Assembly (NCBI GenBank): GCA_009911065.1
Contig: QXWR01000023.1
Coordinates: 19,857 to 83,856, forward strand
Direction of reading: 5' to 3'
Origin: Clostridiaceae bacterium
GTDB lineage: Bacteria > Bacillota > Clostridia > Lachnospirales > Lachnospiraceae
DNA length: 64,000 bases
The position numbers and the translations under genes were made by a program. Positions 17,672 to 27,442 of the stretch are shown here, piece by piece; the stretch's first letter is position 1; each line of letters starts with the position of its first letter. Under the pieces are notes generated by a model. The model was not told where the DNA came from. It saw only the letters and a list, made by a program, of their open reading frames with translations, and searched no databases.

Positions 17672-18865
17672 ATGTTATGCAAATTGGAAGCAGATAATTT
17701 TAAGTCATTAAATGGATTTGAACTGGAAATTCATCCGCTGACGATAGTTGTGGGAAATAATGCGTCCGGGAAAAGCACTTTGTTACAAGTTATGGATTTG
17801 ATGTTTGGCAGTGTGCGGGAAGATTTTAGCGGGATATTGGCTAGACGTGGTTGGAAGGTTGCAGATTTGCGGTCAAAATGTAAGGGGAGACTGTTGTCCA
17901 AACATTTAACTTTGGCAGCAGAATTTTATCTGGATGTAGAAGGAGAATATCGCCATTTACGTTGGGAAATGATTCTTCAGTATGTAATTAACAAAAATCA
18001 GCTGATTCTTCAGCATGAGATTGTGAAAGATGTGGATTCCGATAACATATATCTGGATTGTCAGGAATCCGGAATCACGCTTTACCGAAGAGAACAAGAG
18101 TCGCTTAGATTTCCAAGACTGACAGGGGAATCTTCTGTGCTGAAGGTGCTGGTGAATGTGGACCGGGGAGGAAAAGAGTATCCGGAGCTGGTGACGCTGA
18201 AACGGTTTTTACAGGAAATTCGGTCATTTGAACTTTTGACCCCAGAGCAGATGAGAGCCAGCAGCAGGGGGATAAGTAAAAGTTTGTCTGCAAATGGAAA
18301 AAATCTGCCTTCTTTTCTGAAAAACATGTCAGAGAGACAAAGAAAGGGTTTTTTGCAAAAATTGCATGATTTGTTGGATAAGCGGATTGAAGATGTAACA
18401 TCAGAGACACAGGGAAAACCAGGATGGACCTATGTAAACATTACAGAAAAATATGATAATTGGCAGTATACCATATCTTCCCGTCACTTAAGTGATGGAA
18501 TGCTACGGCTTCTTGCATTTCTTGGAGTAAGTGAAGGGGATGACGGTTCTTTGTTTTTGTGGGATGAGATTGAAAATGGGATTAACAGCACCTATGCAAA
18601 GAAATTGATGGAGATTTTTTATGAAATGAGCAATTCAGGAAGGCAATTTATGGCGACAACCCATAGTGTGGTATTCTTGGATTTTGTCAGAAAGGAAGAT
18701 ATTGTTTTTCTATATCGGGAGGAAACGCGGGGAAATACAAAAGCAGTAAGAATTTTTGAATTGCCAGAATTGGCAGAAAAGCTGGAATATATGTATCCTG
18801 GAGAGGTTATTTACAATATGGATAACCATGAAATTATTGATATTTGTCTGGCGCATATAAAATGA
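17672..18865 (+). CDS. AAA ATPase, OLD/RecF-like
   Basis: A 397-aa ATPase opening MLCKLEADNFKSLNGFELE, with Walker A VVGNNASGKST near residue 37, Walker B SLFLWDEIENGI near 300 and ATTHSVVFLDF near 325. This is the layout of AAA_15/AAA_21 ATPases that pair with TOPRIM or DUF4276-type nucleases in OLD, Gabija or PARIS-like phage defence and DNA repair. Its downstream partner here is cut short (next entry). ATG 17672 is chosen over GTG 17663 because AGGTGAGG precedes it. The gene lies 10 bp after rtcB. Confidence 0.75.
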   Translation: MLCKLEADNFKSLNGFELEIHPLTIVVGNNASGKSTLLQVMDLMFGSVREDFSGILARRGWKVADLRSKCKGRLLSKHLTLAAEFYLDVEGEYRHLRWEMILQYVINKNQLILQHEIVKDVDSDNIYLDCQESGITLYRREQESLRFPRLTGESSVLKVLVNVDRGGKEYPELVTLKRFLQEIRSFELLTPEQMRASSRGISKSLSANGKNLPSFLKNMSERQRKGFLQKLHDLLDKRIEDVTSETQGKPGWTYVNITEKYDNWQYTISSRHLSDGMLRLLAFLGVSEGDDGSLFLWDEIENGINSTYAKKLMEIFYEMSNSGRQFMATTHSVVFLDFVRKEDIVFLYREETRGNTKAVRIFELPELAEKLEYMYPGEVIYNMDNHEIIDICLAHIK

Positions 18866-18877
18866 GGAGCAGGTTTT

Positions 18878-19072
18878 ATGAAGAATTTGGTGGCAGTTAC
18901 CGGGGAGGGGCCAACCGATTATGGAAGAAAAATATTTGATACAAAACTTGGAAAGTATCAGTGGCAGTGGGGACCAGTGAAAGAGCTTCTGGAAAAATGC
19001 AGAATAAAATTAATAAATGAAATAGAAGTAGAATGGGTGCCAAAGGATTCACCAATAAGGAGAAACACATGA
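18878..19072 (+). pseudogene. N-terminal stub of a TOPRIM-like partner of the AAA ATPase
   Basis: A 64-aa frame, MKNLVAVTGEGPTDYGRKIF onward. VAVTGEGPTD looks like the first strand and catalytic Glu motif (EGxxD) of a TOPRIM or DUF4276 nuclease, which would normally run 200 residues or more. It ends at TGA 19070-19072, overlapping the sbcD ATG. Loss of the rest seems due to a deletion that joined this gene to sbcD. GGAGCAGG precedes ATG 18878. Without its partner the ATPase system is probably inactive. Confidence 0.55.
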
Positions 19073-20217
19073 AACTAATCCATTTATCGGATCTCCACAT
19101 TGGAAAGCGGGTCAACGAATTTTCCATGTTAGAGGACCAAAGATACATACTGAAACAGATTTTGGACATTACGGACCGGGAGCAGGCAGACGGGGTTTTA
19201 GTGGCAGGAGATATTTATGACAAGCCAGTGCCGCCTGCTGAGGCGGTTCAGGTCTTTGACGAGTTTCTAACCTGTCTTGCAGAAAAGAAAATACCTGTGT
19301 TTGCGGTTAGCGGAAATCATGATTCTCCAGAGCGGGTGGCTTTTGGGGCAAGGCTGATGAGGGGGCAGGGAGTTCATTTGTCGCCAGTATATGACGGGAC
19401 TGTGACAAGGGTTTCCATGGAAGATAAATATGGGGAAGTTGTAATTCATCTGTTGCCTTTTGTAAAGCCAGCGGTGGTGCGTCATGTGTTTGAGGAAGCG
19501 GAAGCCGCCAGTTATCAGGATGCGGTTAAGATTGCTGTGGAACACATGAACCTAGATACAGGCAAAAGAAATGTGTTGGTGGCTCATCAGTTTGTGACAG
19601 GGGCGTTTCGGTGCGATTCTGAGGAGGTTCTGGTGGGAGGAATGGACAATGTGGATGTGTCTATTTTTGACTCTTTTGACTATGTGGCGTTGGGACACAT
19701 TCACAGTCCTCAACATGTGGGGCGGGAGACAGTCCGGTACTGTGGCACGCCTTTAAAGTATTCCTTTTCCGAGGCCGAACAGGAGAAAACCGTAACCGTG
19801 GTGGAATTAAAAGCCAAAGGGATGGTGGAGATCCGTACCATTCCTCTTCTTCCTCTGCGGGATATGCGGCGGATTCGGGGGACTTATCTACAGGTGACAG
19901 CTTTGGATTTTTACCGCAATACCAATCAGGAGGATTATGTGCAGGTGACGCTCACCGATGAGGAGGATGTGCCGGACGGGATGCAGAAGCTGAGAGTCAT
20001 TTATCCAAATCTTATGAGGCTGGAATATGACAATAAGAGAACCAGGGACAGCCGGGAGGTGACTGGGGCTTGCGGGGTAGAGAAAAAATCAGGTCTGGAA
20101 TTGTTTGAGGAGTTTTACGAGCTGCAGAATAATCAGCCTATGAGTGAGACTCAAAAAGCATTTGTGGAAAAGTTAATGGAGAACATACAGGGAAGATCAT
20201 GTCAAAGGAGCAATTAA
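19069..20217 (+). CDS. sbcD: Nuclease SbcCD subunit D
   Basis: A 382-aa Mre11-type calcineurin-like phosphoesterase, the nuclease half of SbcCD, which opens hairpins and protein-blocked DNA ends. Metal-binding motifs are SDLHIG (D8, H10), VAGDIYD, SGNHDSPER, VAHQF and ALGHIHSPQ. A longer frame starts at 19033; ATG 19069 gives the standard MKLIHLSDLHIG and has AAGGAG upstream. sbcC follows after 29 bp. Confidence 0.96.
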   Translation: MKLIHLSDLHIGKRVNEFSMLEDQRYILKQILDITDREQADGVLVAGDIYDKPVPPAEAVQVFDEFLTCLAEKKIPVFAVSGNHDSPERVAFGARLMRGQGVHLSPVYDGTVTRVSMEDKYGEVVIHLLPFVKPAVVRHVFEEAEAASYQDAVKIAVEHMNLDTGKRNVLVAHQFVTGAFRCDSEEVLVGGMDNVDVSIFDSFDYVALGHIHSPQHVGRETVRYCGTPLKYSFSEAEQEKTVTVVELKAKGMVEIRTIPLLPLRDMRRIRGTYLQVTALDFYRNTNQEDYVQVTLTDEEDVPDGMQKLRVIYPNLMRLEYDNKRTRDSREVTGACGVEKKSGLELFEEFYELQNNQPMSETQKAFVEKLMENIQGRSCQRSN

Positions 20218-20246
20218 GCGGTACAAAAACAAGAAAGGATTAGGGA

Positions 20247-23200
20247 ATGAAACCGGAAAAGCTGACAGTCAGCGCTTTTGGTCCTTATGGAGGAAAGCTG
20301 GAGATTGATTTTGCCAGGTTAGGGAGACAGGGACTTTTTTTGATTACCGGAGATACAGGAGCGGGAAAAACCACGATTTTTGATGCCATAGCCTTTGCGC
20401 TGTACGGGGAAGCCAGCGGTACCGTGCGGGAGGCGGGAATGTTTAGAAGCAAGTATGCTAAGGAAGATGTGCCGACATTTGTGGAGTTGGAGTTTACATA
20501 TCAAGGGAAAAAATATCGGGTTAAAAGAAACCCGGAATATTTGCGTCCCAAGGGACGAGGAAGCGGATATACTCTGCAAAAGGCAGACGCAACGCTGGAG
20601 TATCCGGACGGACGACAGCCGGTTACAAAAATGCGGGATGTGACAAAAGCAGTGGAAGAGCTGATTGGTCTGGATTACCGGCAATTTACCCAGATTGCCA
20701 TGATTGCCCAGGGGGATTTTCAAAAGCTTTTGTTGGCAGGAACTATGGAGCGCAGCGAGATTTTCCGGCAGATTTTTCATACAAGGCTGTATCAGGAAGT
20801 TCAGAACCAGTTAAAGGATGCCGCCAGAGATCAGTGGAAGGCATACGACGAGATTCGCCGGAGCATCAGTCAGTATATGAATGGTGTGATATGTGAGGAT
20901 CGGCCAGAGCTTGATGATTATCCCTTTCACCGGATTTTTGCGGAGCTGGAAGTTTTGAAAAAAGCCAAATTTGAGGGAAAGGTTCAAAGGGGACTGGAGC
21001 TTTTGGGGGAATTGCTGACATGGGATAAAAGGTGGCTTGCCAAACTGGAGGAGGAACTGAATCATGTGGAAAATGAGATTCAAAAGGAAGATCGTCTGCT
21101 TGGCAAAATAGAGCAAAACAAACGGATTCAAAAGGAACGAAACGAGACAAAAATTCTTTTGGAAGAGAAGCTGCCACAGCTGGAAGAGGCGAAAAAAGCC
21201 AGAGAAGAGATGAGGCAACAGGGGAAAGAGGAAGAAAGACTCACAATGGAGATTCGGGAAGGGAAGGAAAAAACCAAGAAATTTCAAGAACTTTCTTTAT
21301 TGAATCTTCAGCTGGAACAAATAAGGACAGAAGCAATTCGGAACAAAGAAGCAGGGGAAAAGGCAAAAACAGAGGCAGAGGATTTAAAAAAGAAAAAAGA
21401 GGACAGGACCCAAGAGTGGGAGAGCCTGAATCATGTGGGAGAGGAGCGGGAAAGGCTTTTTCACCGCAGAGATGTGATACAGGAAAAGAAAGAAGAGCTG
21501 ACCAATCTTTTAGAGCGCAGAAACATTCTGGAAAGAGAAAGGAAAGATGCCATAAAAGTTCAGGAAGAGAAGAATAAAAGGGCAGAGCAGTTAGAGACAG
21601 AGGTGAAGGGTTTTCAGGAGCAGCTGGAAGCTTTAAAAGACCGGGAAGTGATTTTAGAGGCATTGTCTGGAAGAAAAAAAGAGCTTGAGGGGCAGCAGGC
21701 CAGACTGGGCAAGAACAGACAGGATTTGGAACAGACCGAAAAGCAGCAGGAAACCAGCCAGGAGGAAGAGGCGAAACTGCTGGTGAAAGAGAAACAGATG
21801 ACAGAAGAATGGCAGGCGCTTTTGCATCAGCAGGACCAGTTAAAGAATGCAGACCGGGAACAGGTGGAAAGCCGCCATCAGGCAGAAGAATGCAGACGGC
21901 TTTCAGAGGAATTTGATAAAAAGGAGCAACGGTTTACAGAACTGGAAAAAAAGTACCGAAAACAGCAGGAACTTTATAAGGAAGCGGCTGCAGAATGGGG
22001 ACAGGCGCGGGAAGAAGCCTATCATCTGGAAAGAAGATTTTTAGATGCTCAGGCAGGACTTCTTGCCAGAAATTTACAGGATGGGAAAAAGTGTCCGGTG
22101 TGTGGGTCAATCCATCATCCGGCGCCAGCATTGTTGCTGGAGGAGGTTCCGGAGAAAAGCAGACTGGATGAAAAGAAACGGGTGCTGTCTAAGGCAGAAG
22201 CCAGAGTGCAGGAGCTGGGGGCAGAGATCCGGCATCTGAAAGAGCAAATGTCACAAGAGTGGCAAAGCATATGGAGCGGGGAAGAAAAGGACCTGTATTT
22301 TTCATATGGCAGTGAAATAATCCTTCCCCAAAAGGATGGGGTTTTGGAAAAGGATAAAATAAAACAAGGTCTTACAGAGCTGGGCAAACGATTGAAGGAG
22401 CGGTTAAAAAAGGCAGAGGAAGTCTTAGAGCAGGCAGAAGAGAATCAGCAGCGTTTAAAAAAAGTGGAGATCCAGAAGAAAGAAATGGAGGAAAAGAGGA
22501 ACAAACTGGGGGAACAGATTCAGAAAATCCGCGCTGGTTTGGGCGGACTGGTTGGTACCCGCAATGCGCTCTTAGAGCAGCTTGCTCTTGGAATCCAGGA
22601 GGCAAGGGAAGGGATTATCAGGGAGAATTACAGAACAAAATCTGGAATCCAAACCGAAGCAGATTTGGCAACAAAGGAAGGGAATGAGGGGGATAAAACG
22701 GCAGATAAGACAGAAGTTGAAGAATACAATCGAGACGGGGCAAATAAGACAGAATCCAGAGAATCCTGGCCAAATGGGGCAGAAGACTGGAAGACACTAA
22801 CACAAGCGGTTTTGTCACAGTTAGAGAAGCTTATGGAGAGGATAAGCAGGCAGGAAGAAAAGGCAAGAAACGACCTGAAGATGCGCAATGATTATCAGAA
22901 GATCGTCCAGAAGAAAGTGGAAGAACTGGAACAATGCCGGGAACAGATCCAGGAGAAAAGAAGCCGTCTGCAAGTCTTGGAAAATCAAAGTATGGAGGAC
23001 AAAAAAAGACTTTTGCAGGGCTTGAATTTAAAGCAGCCCTGGGGACAGGCTTATGAAAGTCCAAAAAAGCTGACCGAAGAAGATTTGTACAGGGCAGGAG
23101 AAGTGGCTGCCGGGAAAATGGAGATCACATTGGCTCGTATGGAAGAGGAGATTGTGAAAAATAGCAGGCAGCTGGAGCGAAAAGAAGTTCTGGGACAGGA

Positions 23201-24227
23201 GATTCCCAAACTGGAACAGGAGATTCAAAAGCAGGAGAAAATTTTGGCCCAGGTGCAGGTGGAGCAGACAAGACTTCTTACAGAACAGAAACATTTGCAG
23301 GTACAAAGAGAGCAGCTTTTGGAAGCTTTGGGGGAGAAAACCAGGGAAGCGTGGATTCAGGAAATGGAGCAAAACCAGCAGGAACTTTCCAGGCTGATTC
23401 AAAACCGGGAAAAGGCAGAAGAAACATTTGTCCGGTGTAGTCAACAGGTGGCAGAGCTTCAGGCCAAATACCAGACGTTGAAAGAACAGGATTTGGAAAC
23501 GGGGGAAATGAACGAGGAGGAGTTGATTGAAAGACGGAGACAGCGCCTGGAACAAAAGTTGGTTCTGTCTGGAAAGAAGCAGGAGCAGTTTGCTGCTTAT
23601 AAAAAGAATCAGGGAATTTTTGATTCGGTGCAGGGAAGCTGGCAGGAGATGGCAGTGGTAGAACAGGATTATGTGTGGATGAAAGCATTGTCCGATACAG
23701 CCAACGGAACCCTTTCAGGAAAAAGAAAAATTGAGTTGGAAACCTATATTCAGATGGCATATTTTGACCGGATTTTGCGGCGGGCCAACCTGCGTTTTCT
23801 CACCATGAGCGGTGGGCAGTATGAGCTTAAGCGGCAGGAGGATGGGGATAATAAAAGGGAAAAGGCTGGTTTGGATTTGAATGTGATTGACCATTACAAC
23901 GGCACAGAACGAAGTGTAAAAACCCTGTCTGGAGGAGAGTCTTTTCAGGCCTCTTTGTCTTTGGCCTTGGGCCTTTCAGACGAGATACAGTCCTGTGCAG
24001 GTGGGATACGTCTGGATACCATGTTTGTGGATGAGGGGTTTGGCTCTCTGGATGAGGAGGCTTTAAACCAGGCGATGAAAGCTCTTTTGGGACTGGCAGA
24101 GGGAGACCGTATGGTGGGAATCATTTCCCATGTGGCAGAACTGAAAGAACGCATTGAAAAAAAGATTATCGTGACAAAAAATAAGGGAGGAGATGAGATT
24201 GGAAGCAGTGCAAGGATAGCTGGCTAA
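20247..24227 (+). CDS. sbcC: Nuclease SbcCD subunit C (Rad50-like)
   Basis: A 1326-aa SMC-like ATPase partner of SbcD. Walker A is LITGDTGAGKTT near residue 34, two long coiled coils surround the zinc hook KKCPVCGSIHHP near 614, and the C-terminal half has the signature TLSGGESFQASLSLALGL and Walker B DTMFVDEGFGSLDEEAL. The protein is longer than the usual 1050-1200; part of the extra length is a hydrophilic, Lys/Glu/Asn/Thr-rich stretch near residues 800-850 (EGNEGDKTADKTEVEEYN). ATG 20247 follows AAAGGATTAGGG. Confidence 0.96.
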   Translation: MKPEKLTVSAFGPYGGKLEIDFARLGRQGLFLITGDTGAGKTTIFDAIAFALYGEASGTVREAGMFRSKYAKEDVPTFVELEFTYQGKKYRVKRNPEYLRPKGRGSGYTLQKADATLEYPDGRQPVTKMRDVTKAVEELIGLDYRQFTQIAMIAQGDFQKLLLAGTMERSEIFRQIFHTRLYQEVQNQLKDAARDQWKAYDEIRRSISQYMNGVICEDRPELDDYPFHRIFAELEVLKKAKFEGKVQRGLELLGELLTWDKRWLAKLEEELNHVENEIQKEDRLLGKIEQNKRIQKERNETKILLEEKLPQLEEAKKAREEMRQQGKEEERLTMEIREGKEKTKKFQELSLLNLQLEQIRTEAIRNKEAGEKAKTEAEDLKKKKEDRTQEWESLNHVGEERERLFHRRDVIQEKKEELTNLLERRNILERERKDAIKVQEEKNKRAEQLETEVKGFQEQLEALKDREVILEALSGRKKELEGQQARLGKNRQDLEQTEKQQETSQEEEAKLLVKEKQMTEEWQALLHQQDQLKNADREQVESRHQAEECRRLSEEFDKKEQRFTELEKKYRKQQELYKEAAAEWGQAREEAYHLERRFLDAQAGLLARNLQDGKKCPVCGSIHHPAPALLLEEVPEKSRLDEKKRVLSKAEARVQELGAEIRHLKEQMSQEWQSIWSGEEKDLYFSYGSEIILPQKDGVLEKDKIKQGLTELGKRLKERLKKAEEVLEQAEENQQRLKKVEIQKKEMEEKRNKLGEQIQKIRAGLGGLVGTRNALLEQLALGIQEAREGIIRENYRTKSGIQTEADLATKEGNEGDKTADKTEVEEYNRDGANKTESRESWPNGAEDWKTLTQAVLSQLEKLMERISRQEEKARNDLKMRNDYQKIVQKKVEELEQCREQIQEKRSRLQVLENQSMEDKKRLLQGLNLKQPWGQAYESPKKLTEEDLYRAGEVAAGKMEITLARMEEEIVKNSRQLERKEVLGQEIPKLEQEIQKQEKILAQVQVEQTRLLTEQKHLQVQREQLLEALGEKTREAWIQEMEQNQQELSRLIQNREKAEETFVRCSQQVAELQAKYQTLKEQDLETGEMNEEELIERRRQRLEQKLVLSGKKQEQFAAYKKNQGIFDSVQGSWQEMAVVEQDYVWMKALSDTANGTLSGKRKIELETYIQMAYFDRILRRANLRFLTMSGGQYELKRQEDGDNKREKAGLDLNVIDHYNGTERSVKTLSGGESFQASLSLALGLSDEIQSCAGGIRLDTMFVDEGFGSLDEEALNQAMKALLGLAEGDRMVGIISHVAELKERIEKKIIVTKNKGGDEIGSSARIAG

Positions 24228-24277
24228 AAGGAGAAAGATAGCAGAAGGCGGAAAAAATAGAGTAAGGAGTAAATGGG

Positions 24278-27200
24278 ATGAATACCATCCACCGTGATAT
24301 TTTCAAAGCAATTCATGAGGGAAAATGGATGACCATTGAGTACCGCAACCGGCAGGAGCAGGTGACTCGGTATTGGATTAGCATTCTTGATTTGAATATT
24401 GCCCGAAGAACCTTAAAAGTGGAGGGATTTCATCTGGGAAAATATACTCTGGAACAATACGACCGGATTTACATGGATTCGATTTTGTCTTCCAGCGTTT
24501 TGGACGGCTCTTACTGCCAGATTAATTGGAAGCTGGTGGAGGATATTCATGATCACCCCTGGAAATACAAGGATTTATTTGATCAGGTGGCCAACTTAAA
24601 AGTACTGGACTATCTGGAACACTGTAGCAAAATGGATGCTGTACCGTACCGGAAGGATTTTGCACTGGTTCGTTATTTGGACCGGGAAAGTTTTTCTGGA
24701 AAGACCTATCCTTTGGGGGAGGAGCAGTTTCAGAAGATTGTCCAGGCATTTCAATACAAAGCGGAAAAGGAGATTTCGTTGTCGGACGCTTCGGGAGAAA
24801 GGCATCTGACCATTCAGAGTCTTGCCATGAACGTGATGAGCATTCATACCTTTCAAGGACTGTATGTGCTGGCATACCGAAAGTTAAATCTGGATGTGCG
24901 GCAGCGGTGTCTTCGCCCGGACGAGGATATTACCATCTGTACGGAGTTTGCGGTAAACGGAAAAAAAGAAAGCATCCGGCGTTATCTGGACGGGGAAGAC
25001 TATGAACTTTTGCAGGATTTTGAGGCAAACCAGGAGAAAATAAAGGATGTCATCACCTGTCACAGCCGGGGAAATATGGGCGTGGATGATATGCCGTATA
25101 TCATTGGTCTTGGAATGGATGTGGCTCTGGATTTGCGCAGGGAGTACAATGCCATTTTGGAAATGTACCAGAAAGGGGAGGTGACAGCGCCAATCCAGGC
25201 ATTTTTCGGAGACCTTTTGGAACGGCCAAGAAGCCGGCGGATGGTTCCCATCACCTTGTTGGATCATAAGGTAAACTTAGATCAGCTTCTTGCCATTAAC
25301 CATGCTATGAAATACCCTTTGGCTTATGTTCAGGGTCCGCCGGGAACCGGAAAGACAAATACCATTATCCACACCATTATCACGGCGTTTTTTAACAAAA
25401 AGACGTTGCTGTTTGTGGCATACAACAACCATCCCATTGACGGAGTGGTTCAAAAGCTAAGCCGTCTGACTTATCAGGGCAGGCGGATTCCTTTTCCGGT
25501 GATTCGCCTTGGGAATACGGGAAAGCTGCGGCAGGCATTGTCGGTTATGGAAGAGCTGTATGAAGAAACAAGAGATATTCCGGTATATGACCGGACTTTA
25601 GACCGGAACCGGGACAGGCAAAGCCAACAAATGAAACATTTAGCTGAGCTTTTGCGCCGATATGAAGATGTGCTGGACTTAAAAGAGCGCAGTGAGACCA
25701 TTGGAAGGCTTTTGGAGTACAGCCGCGGGCGCAGCCGTTCCATGCAGATGCTGCCCTTTGAGACGGATTTGGGCGGACGGCAGCTGCAGCAGGTAAACCG
25801 TCAGCTGGAAAAGCTGGGACAGATCACCGATAAGGATGCGTTGGCTCTGATGACTGAGGATGTGGAAGAGCTGAAAAAATATCTCTATTATGCTTCTGTT
25901 AAGTGCATTCGCCAGCTGGATGAGCCGACAGGACAGAGGCTGAAGGAGATTCTGTTTATGGGAGATAATGAAGAGCGTCTTAGTGAGTTTTCCCGGTATT
26001 TAAAGGATGGGGAAAATGTACGACGTCTTTTGCAGATCTTTCCGGTTGTGGCCACCACCTGTATTTCGGCAGGACGGCTGGGAAGCCCAGAGCCTTACTT
26101 TGACATGACGATCATGGATGAGTCCAGTCAGTGCAATACAGCCATTGGGCTGGTTCCGGTAATTCGGGGGAAAAATCTGATGTTAGTGGGAGACCCTCAG
26201 CAGTTAAGTCCCGTCATTTTGCTGGATGAGATTTCCAACCAGCGCTTAAGGGGAAAGTATAAAGTTCCAAAAGAATATGACTACCGAAAAAATTCACTTT
26301 ATAAGACGTTTCTCGCCTGCGATTCAGTCAGCGATGAAGTGTTATTGCGTTTTCATTACCGGTGCAGCCCAAAGATCATTGATTTTAACAACAAAAAATA
26401 CTACAATTCCAAATTGAAAATTCAGTCAGAAAGCACTCAGGAAGAGCCGCTTGTTTACATTGATGTAAAAGACGGCAGAACCGGTCAGAGAAATGTGGCT
26501 CCGGCAGAGGTGGAGGCTGTTTTGCAGTATGCCATGGAGCACAAGGATAAATCCATTGGGGTCATTACGCCATTTGTAAATCAGAAAAATGCCATTGAAA
26601 AGGGTCTGGCTAGATGGGGATTAGGCAATGTGGCCTGTGGGACGGTCCATGCTTTTCAGGGAGACGAAAAGGATGTAGTTTTGTTTTCCACGGCCCTTAC
26701 GGATGAAACTTATGAGGGAACGTATGGATGGTTGAAAAACAATAAAGAGTTGATTAATGTTGCGACCTCTCGTGCCAGAGATCAGCTGGTGGTGTTGGGA
26801 AACGGCCGGAATCTGGAACGGCTTCACAGACAGGAAGGAGAAGATGATCTCTATGATCTGATCCGGTACGTAAAGTCCAACGGCACGTCCCAGGTTGCCT
26901 CCAAAGAAGTAGATTCCAGAGCTTTGGGGATTAAGCCATTTTCAGCAGCCATAGAAGAAGCCTTTCTGCAAAACTTGAACCATGCCCTGGAAAACATCTG
27001 GCTGTCTCAAAACCGGTTTTTTGTGGAAAAGAAGGTGGAGGTTTTACAGGTTCTTGGGGAGGAGGACAAAGACGGCCTGTTTTATTCGGGAAAATTCGAT
27101 TTTGTGGTGTATGAATGGCAGGGAAATAGGCAAGCTGGACTGAAAACTCCTGTGCTGGCAGTAGAGCTGGACAAAAAAGAGCATTTTGAGGAAAAGATGA

Positions 27201-27337
27201 TGTCAGAGCTGGACAAAAAGAAGCAAAAGATCTGTCAGACCCATAAGATAGAGCTGATTCGGGTGGAAAACTGCTATGCCAGACGGTATCAGCACATTAA
27301 AGGAATTTTGGAAGCATATTTTAAAATACGTCATTAA
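24278..27337 (+). CDS. SF1 DNA/RNA helicase with WYL-like N-terminus and DUF2726-like C-terminus
   Basis: A 1019-aa protein. The first 90 residues (IHEGKWMTIEYRNRQEQVT) look like a WYL-type domain. A DNA2/NAM7-type SF1 helicase follows: Walker A VQGPPGTGKTN near 353, MDESSQCN near 611, LVGDPQQLSP, LRFHYRCSP, GTVHAFQGDEKDVV and INVATSRARDQ near 827. The last 130 residues (SGKFDFVVYEW, LAVELDKKEHF, KKQKICQTHKIELIRVE) match the DUF2726 PD-(D/E)XK-like pattern with D, E and K. A helicase fused to a nuclease-like domain next to sbcCD suggests repair or defence. AGTAAGGAG precedes ATG 24278. Domain names are from pattern memory. Confidence 0.8.
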   Translation: MNTIHRDIFKAIHEGKWMTIEYRNRQEQVTRYWISILDLNIARRTLKVEGFHLGKYTLEQYDRIYMDSILSSSVLDGSYCQINWKLVEDIHDHPWKYKDLFDQVANLKVLDYLEHCSKMDAVPYRKDFALVRYLDRESFSGKTYPLGEEQFQKIVQAFQYKAEKEISLSDASGERHLTIQSLAMNVMSIHTFQGLYVLAYRKLNLDVRQRCLRPDEDITICTEFAVNGKKESIRRYLDGEDYELLQDFEANQEKIKDVITCHSRGNMGVDDMPYIIGLGMDVALDLRREYNAILEMYQKGEVTAPIQAFFGDLLERPRSRRMVPITLLDHKVNLDQLLAINHAMKYPLAYVQGPPGTGKTNTIIHTIITAFFNKKTLLFVAYNNHPIDGVVQKLSRLTYQGRRIPFPVIRLGNTGKLRQALSVMEELYEETRDIPVYDRTLDRNRDRQSQQMKHLAELLRRYEDVLDLKERSETIGRLLEYSRGRSRSMQMLPFETDLGGRQLQQVNRQLEKLGQITDKDALALMTEDVEELKKYLYYASVKCIRQLDEPTGQRLKEILFMGDNEERLSEFSRYLKDGENVRRLLQIFPVVATTCISAGRLGSPEPYFDMTIMDESSQCNTAIGLVPVIRGKNLMLVGDPQQLSPVILLDEISNQRLRGKYKVPKEYDYRKNSLYKTFLACDSVSDEVLLRFHYRCSPKIIDFNNKKYYNSKLKIQSESTQEEPLVYIDVKDGRTGQRNVAPAEVEAVLQYAMEHKDKSIGVITPFVNQKNAIEKGLARWGLGNVACGTVHAFQGDEKDVVLFSTALTDETYEGTYGWLKNNKELINVATSRARDQLVVLGNGRNLERLHRQEGEDDLYDLIRYVKSNGTSQVASKEVDSRALGIKPFSAAIEEAFLQNLNHALENIWLSQNRFFVEKKVEVLQVLGEEDKDGLFYSGKFDFVVYEWQGNRQAGLKTPVLAVELDKKEHFEEKMMSELDKKKQKICQTHKIELIRVENCYARRYQHIKGILEAYFKIRH

Positions 27338-27345
27338 AATTTTTA

Positions 27346-27374
27346 TTGTTTTATCTTATATTTGCGTTTATAAT
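27346..27374 (+). promoter_or_regulatory. Sigma-A promoter of galE
   Basis: TTGTTT at 27346-27351, 17 bp, TATAAT at 27369-27374. Confidence 0.65.
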
Positions 27375-27406
27375 AAAAGGAAAGGTCCAGTGGTAAGGAG
27401 GACCCT

Positions 27407-27442
27407 ATGACAAGGAGGAATGAGACATGGCGACTATTTTAG
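27407..27442 (+). CDS. Possible 11-codon leader peptide overlapping galE
   Basis: ATG 27407 has its own AAGGAGG six bases upstream and reads [11 protein letters not shown] then TAG, running through the galE ribosome site (AAGGAGG 27412-27418) and start. The double site may be chance or may couple galE initiation to leader translation. Confidence 0.3.
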   Translation: MTRRNETWRLF

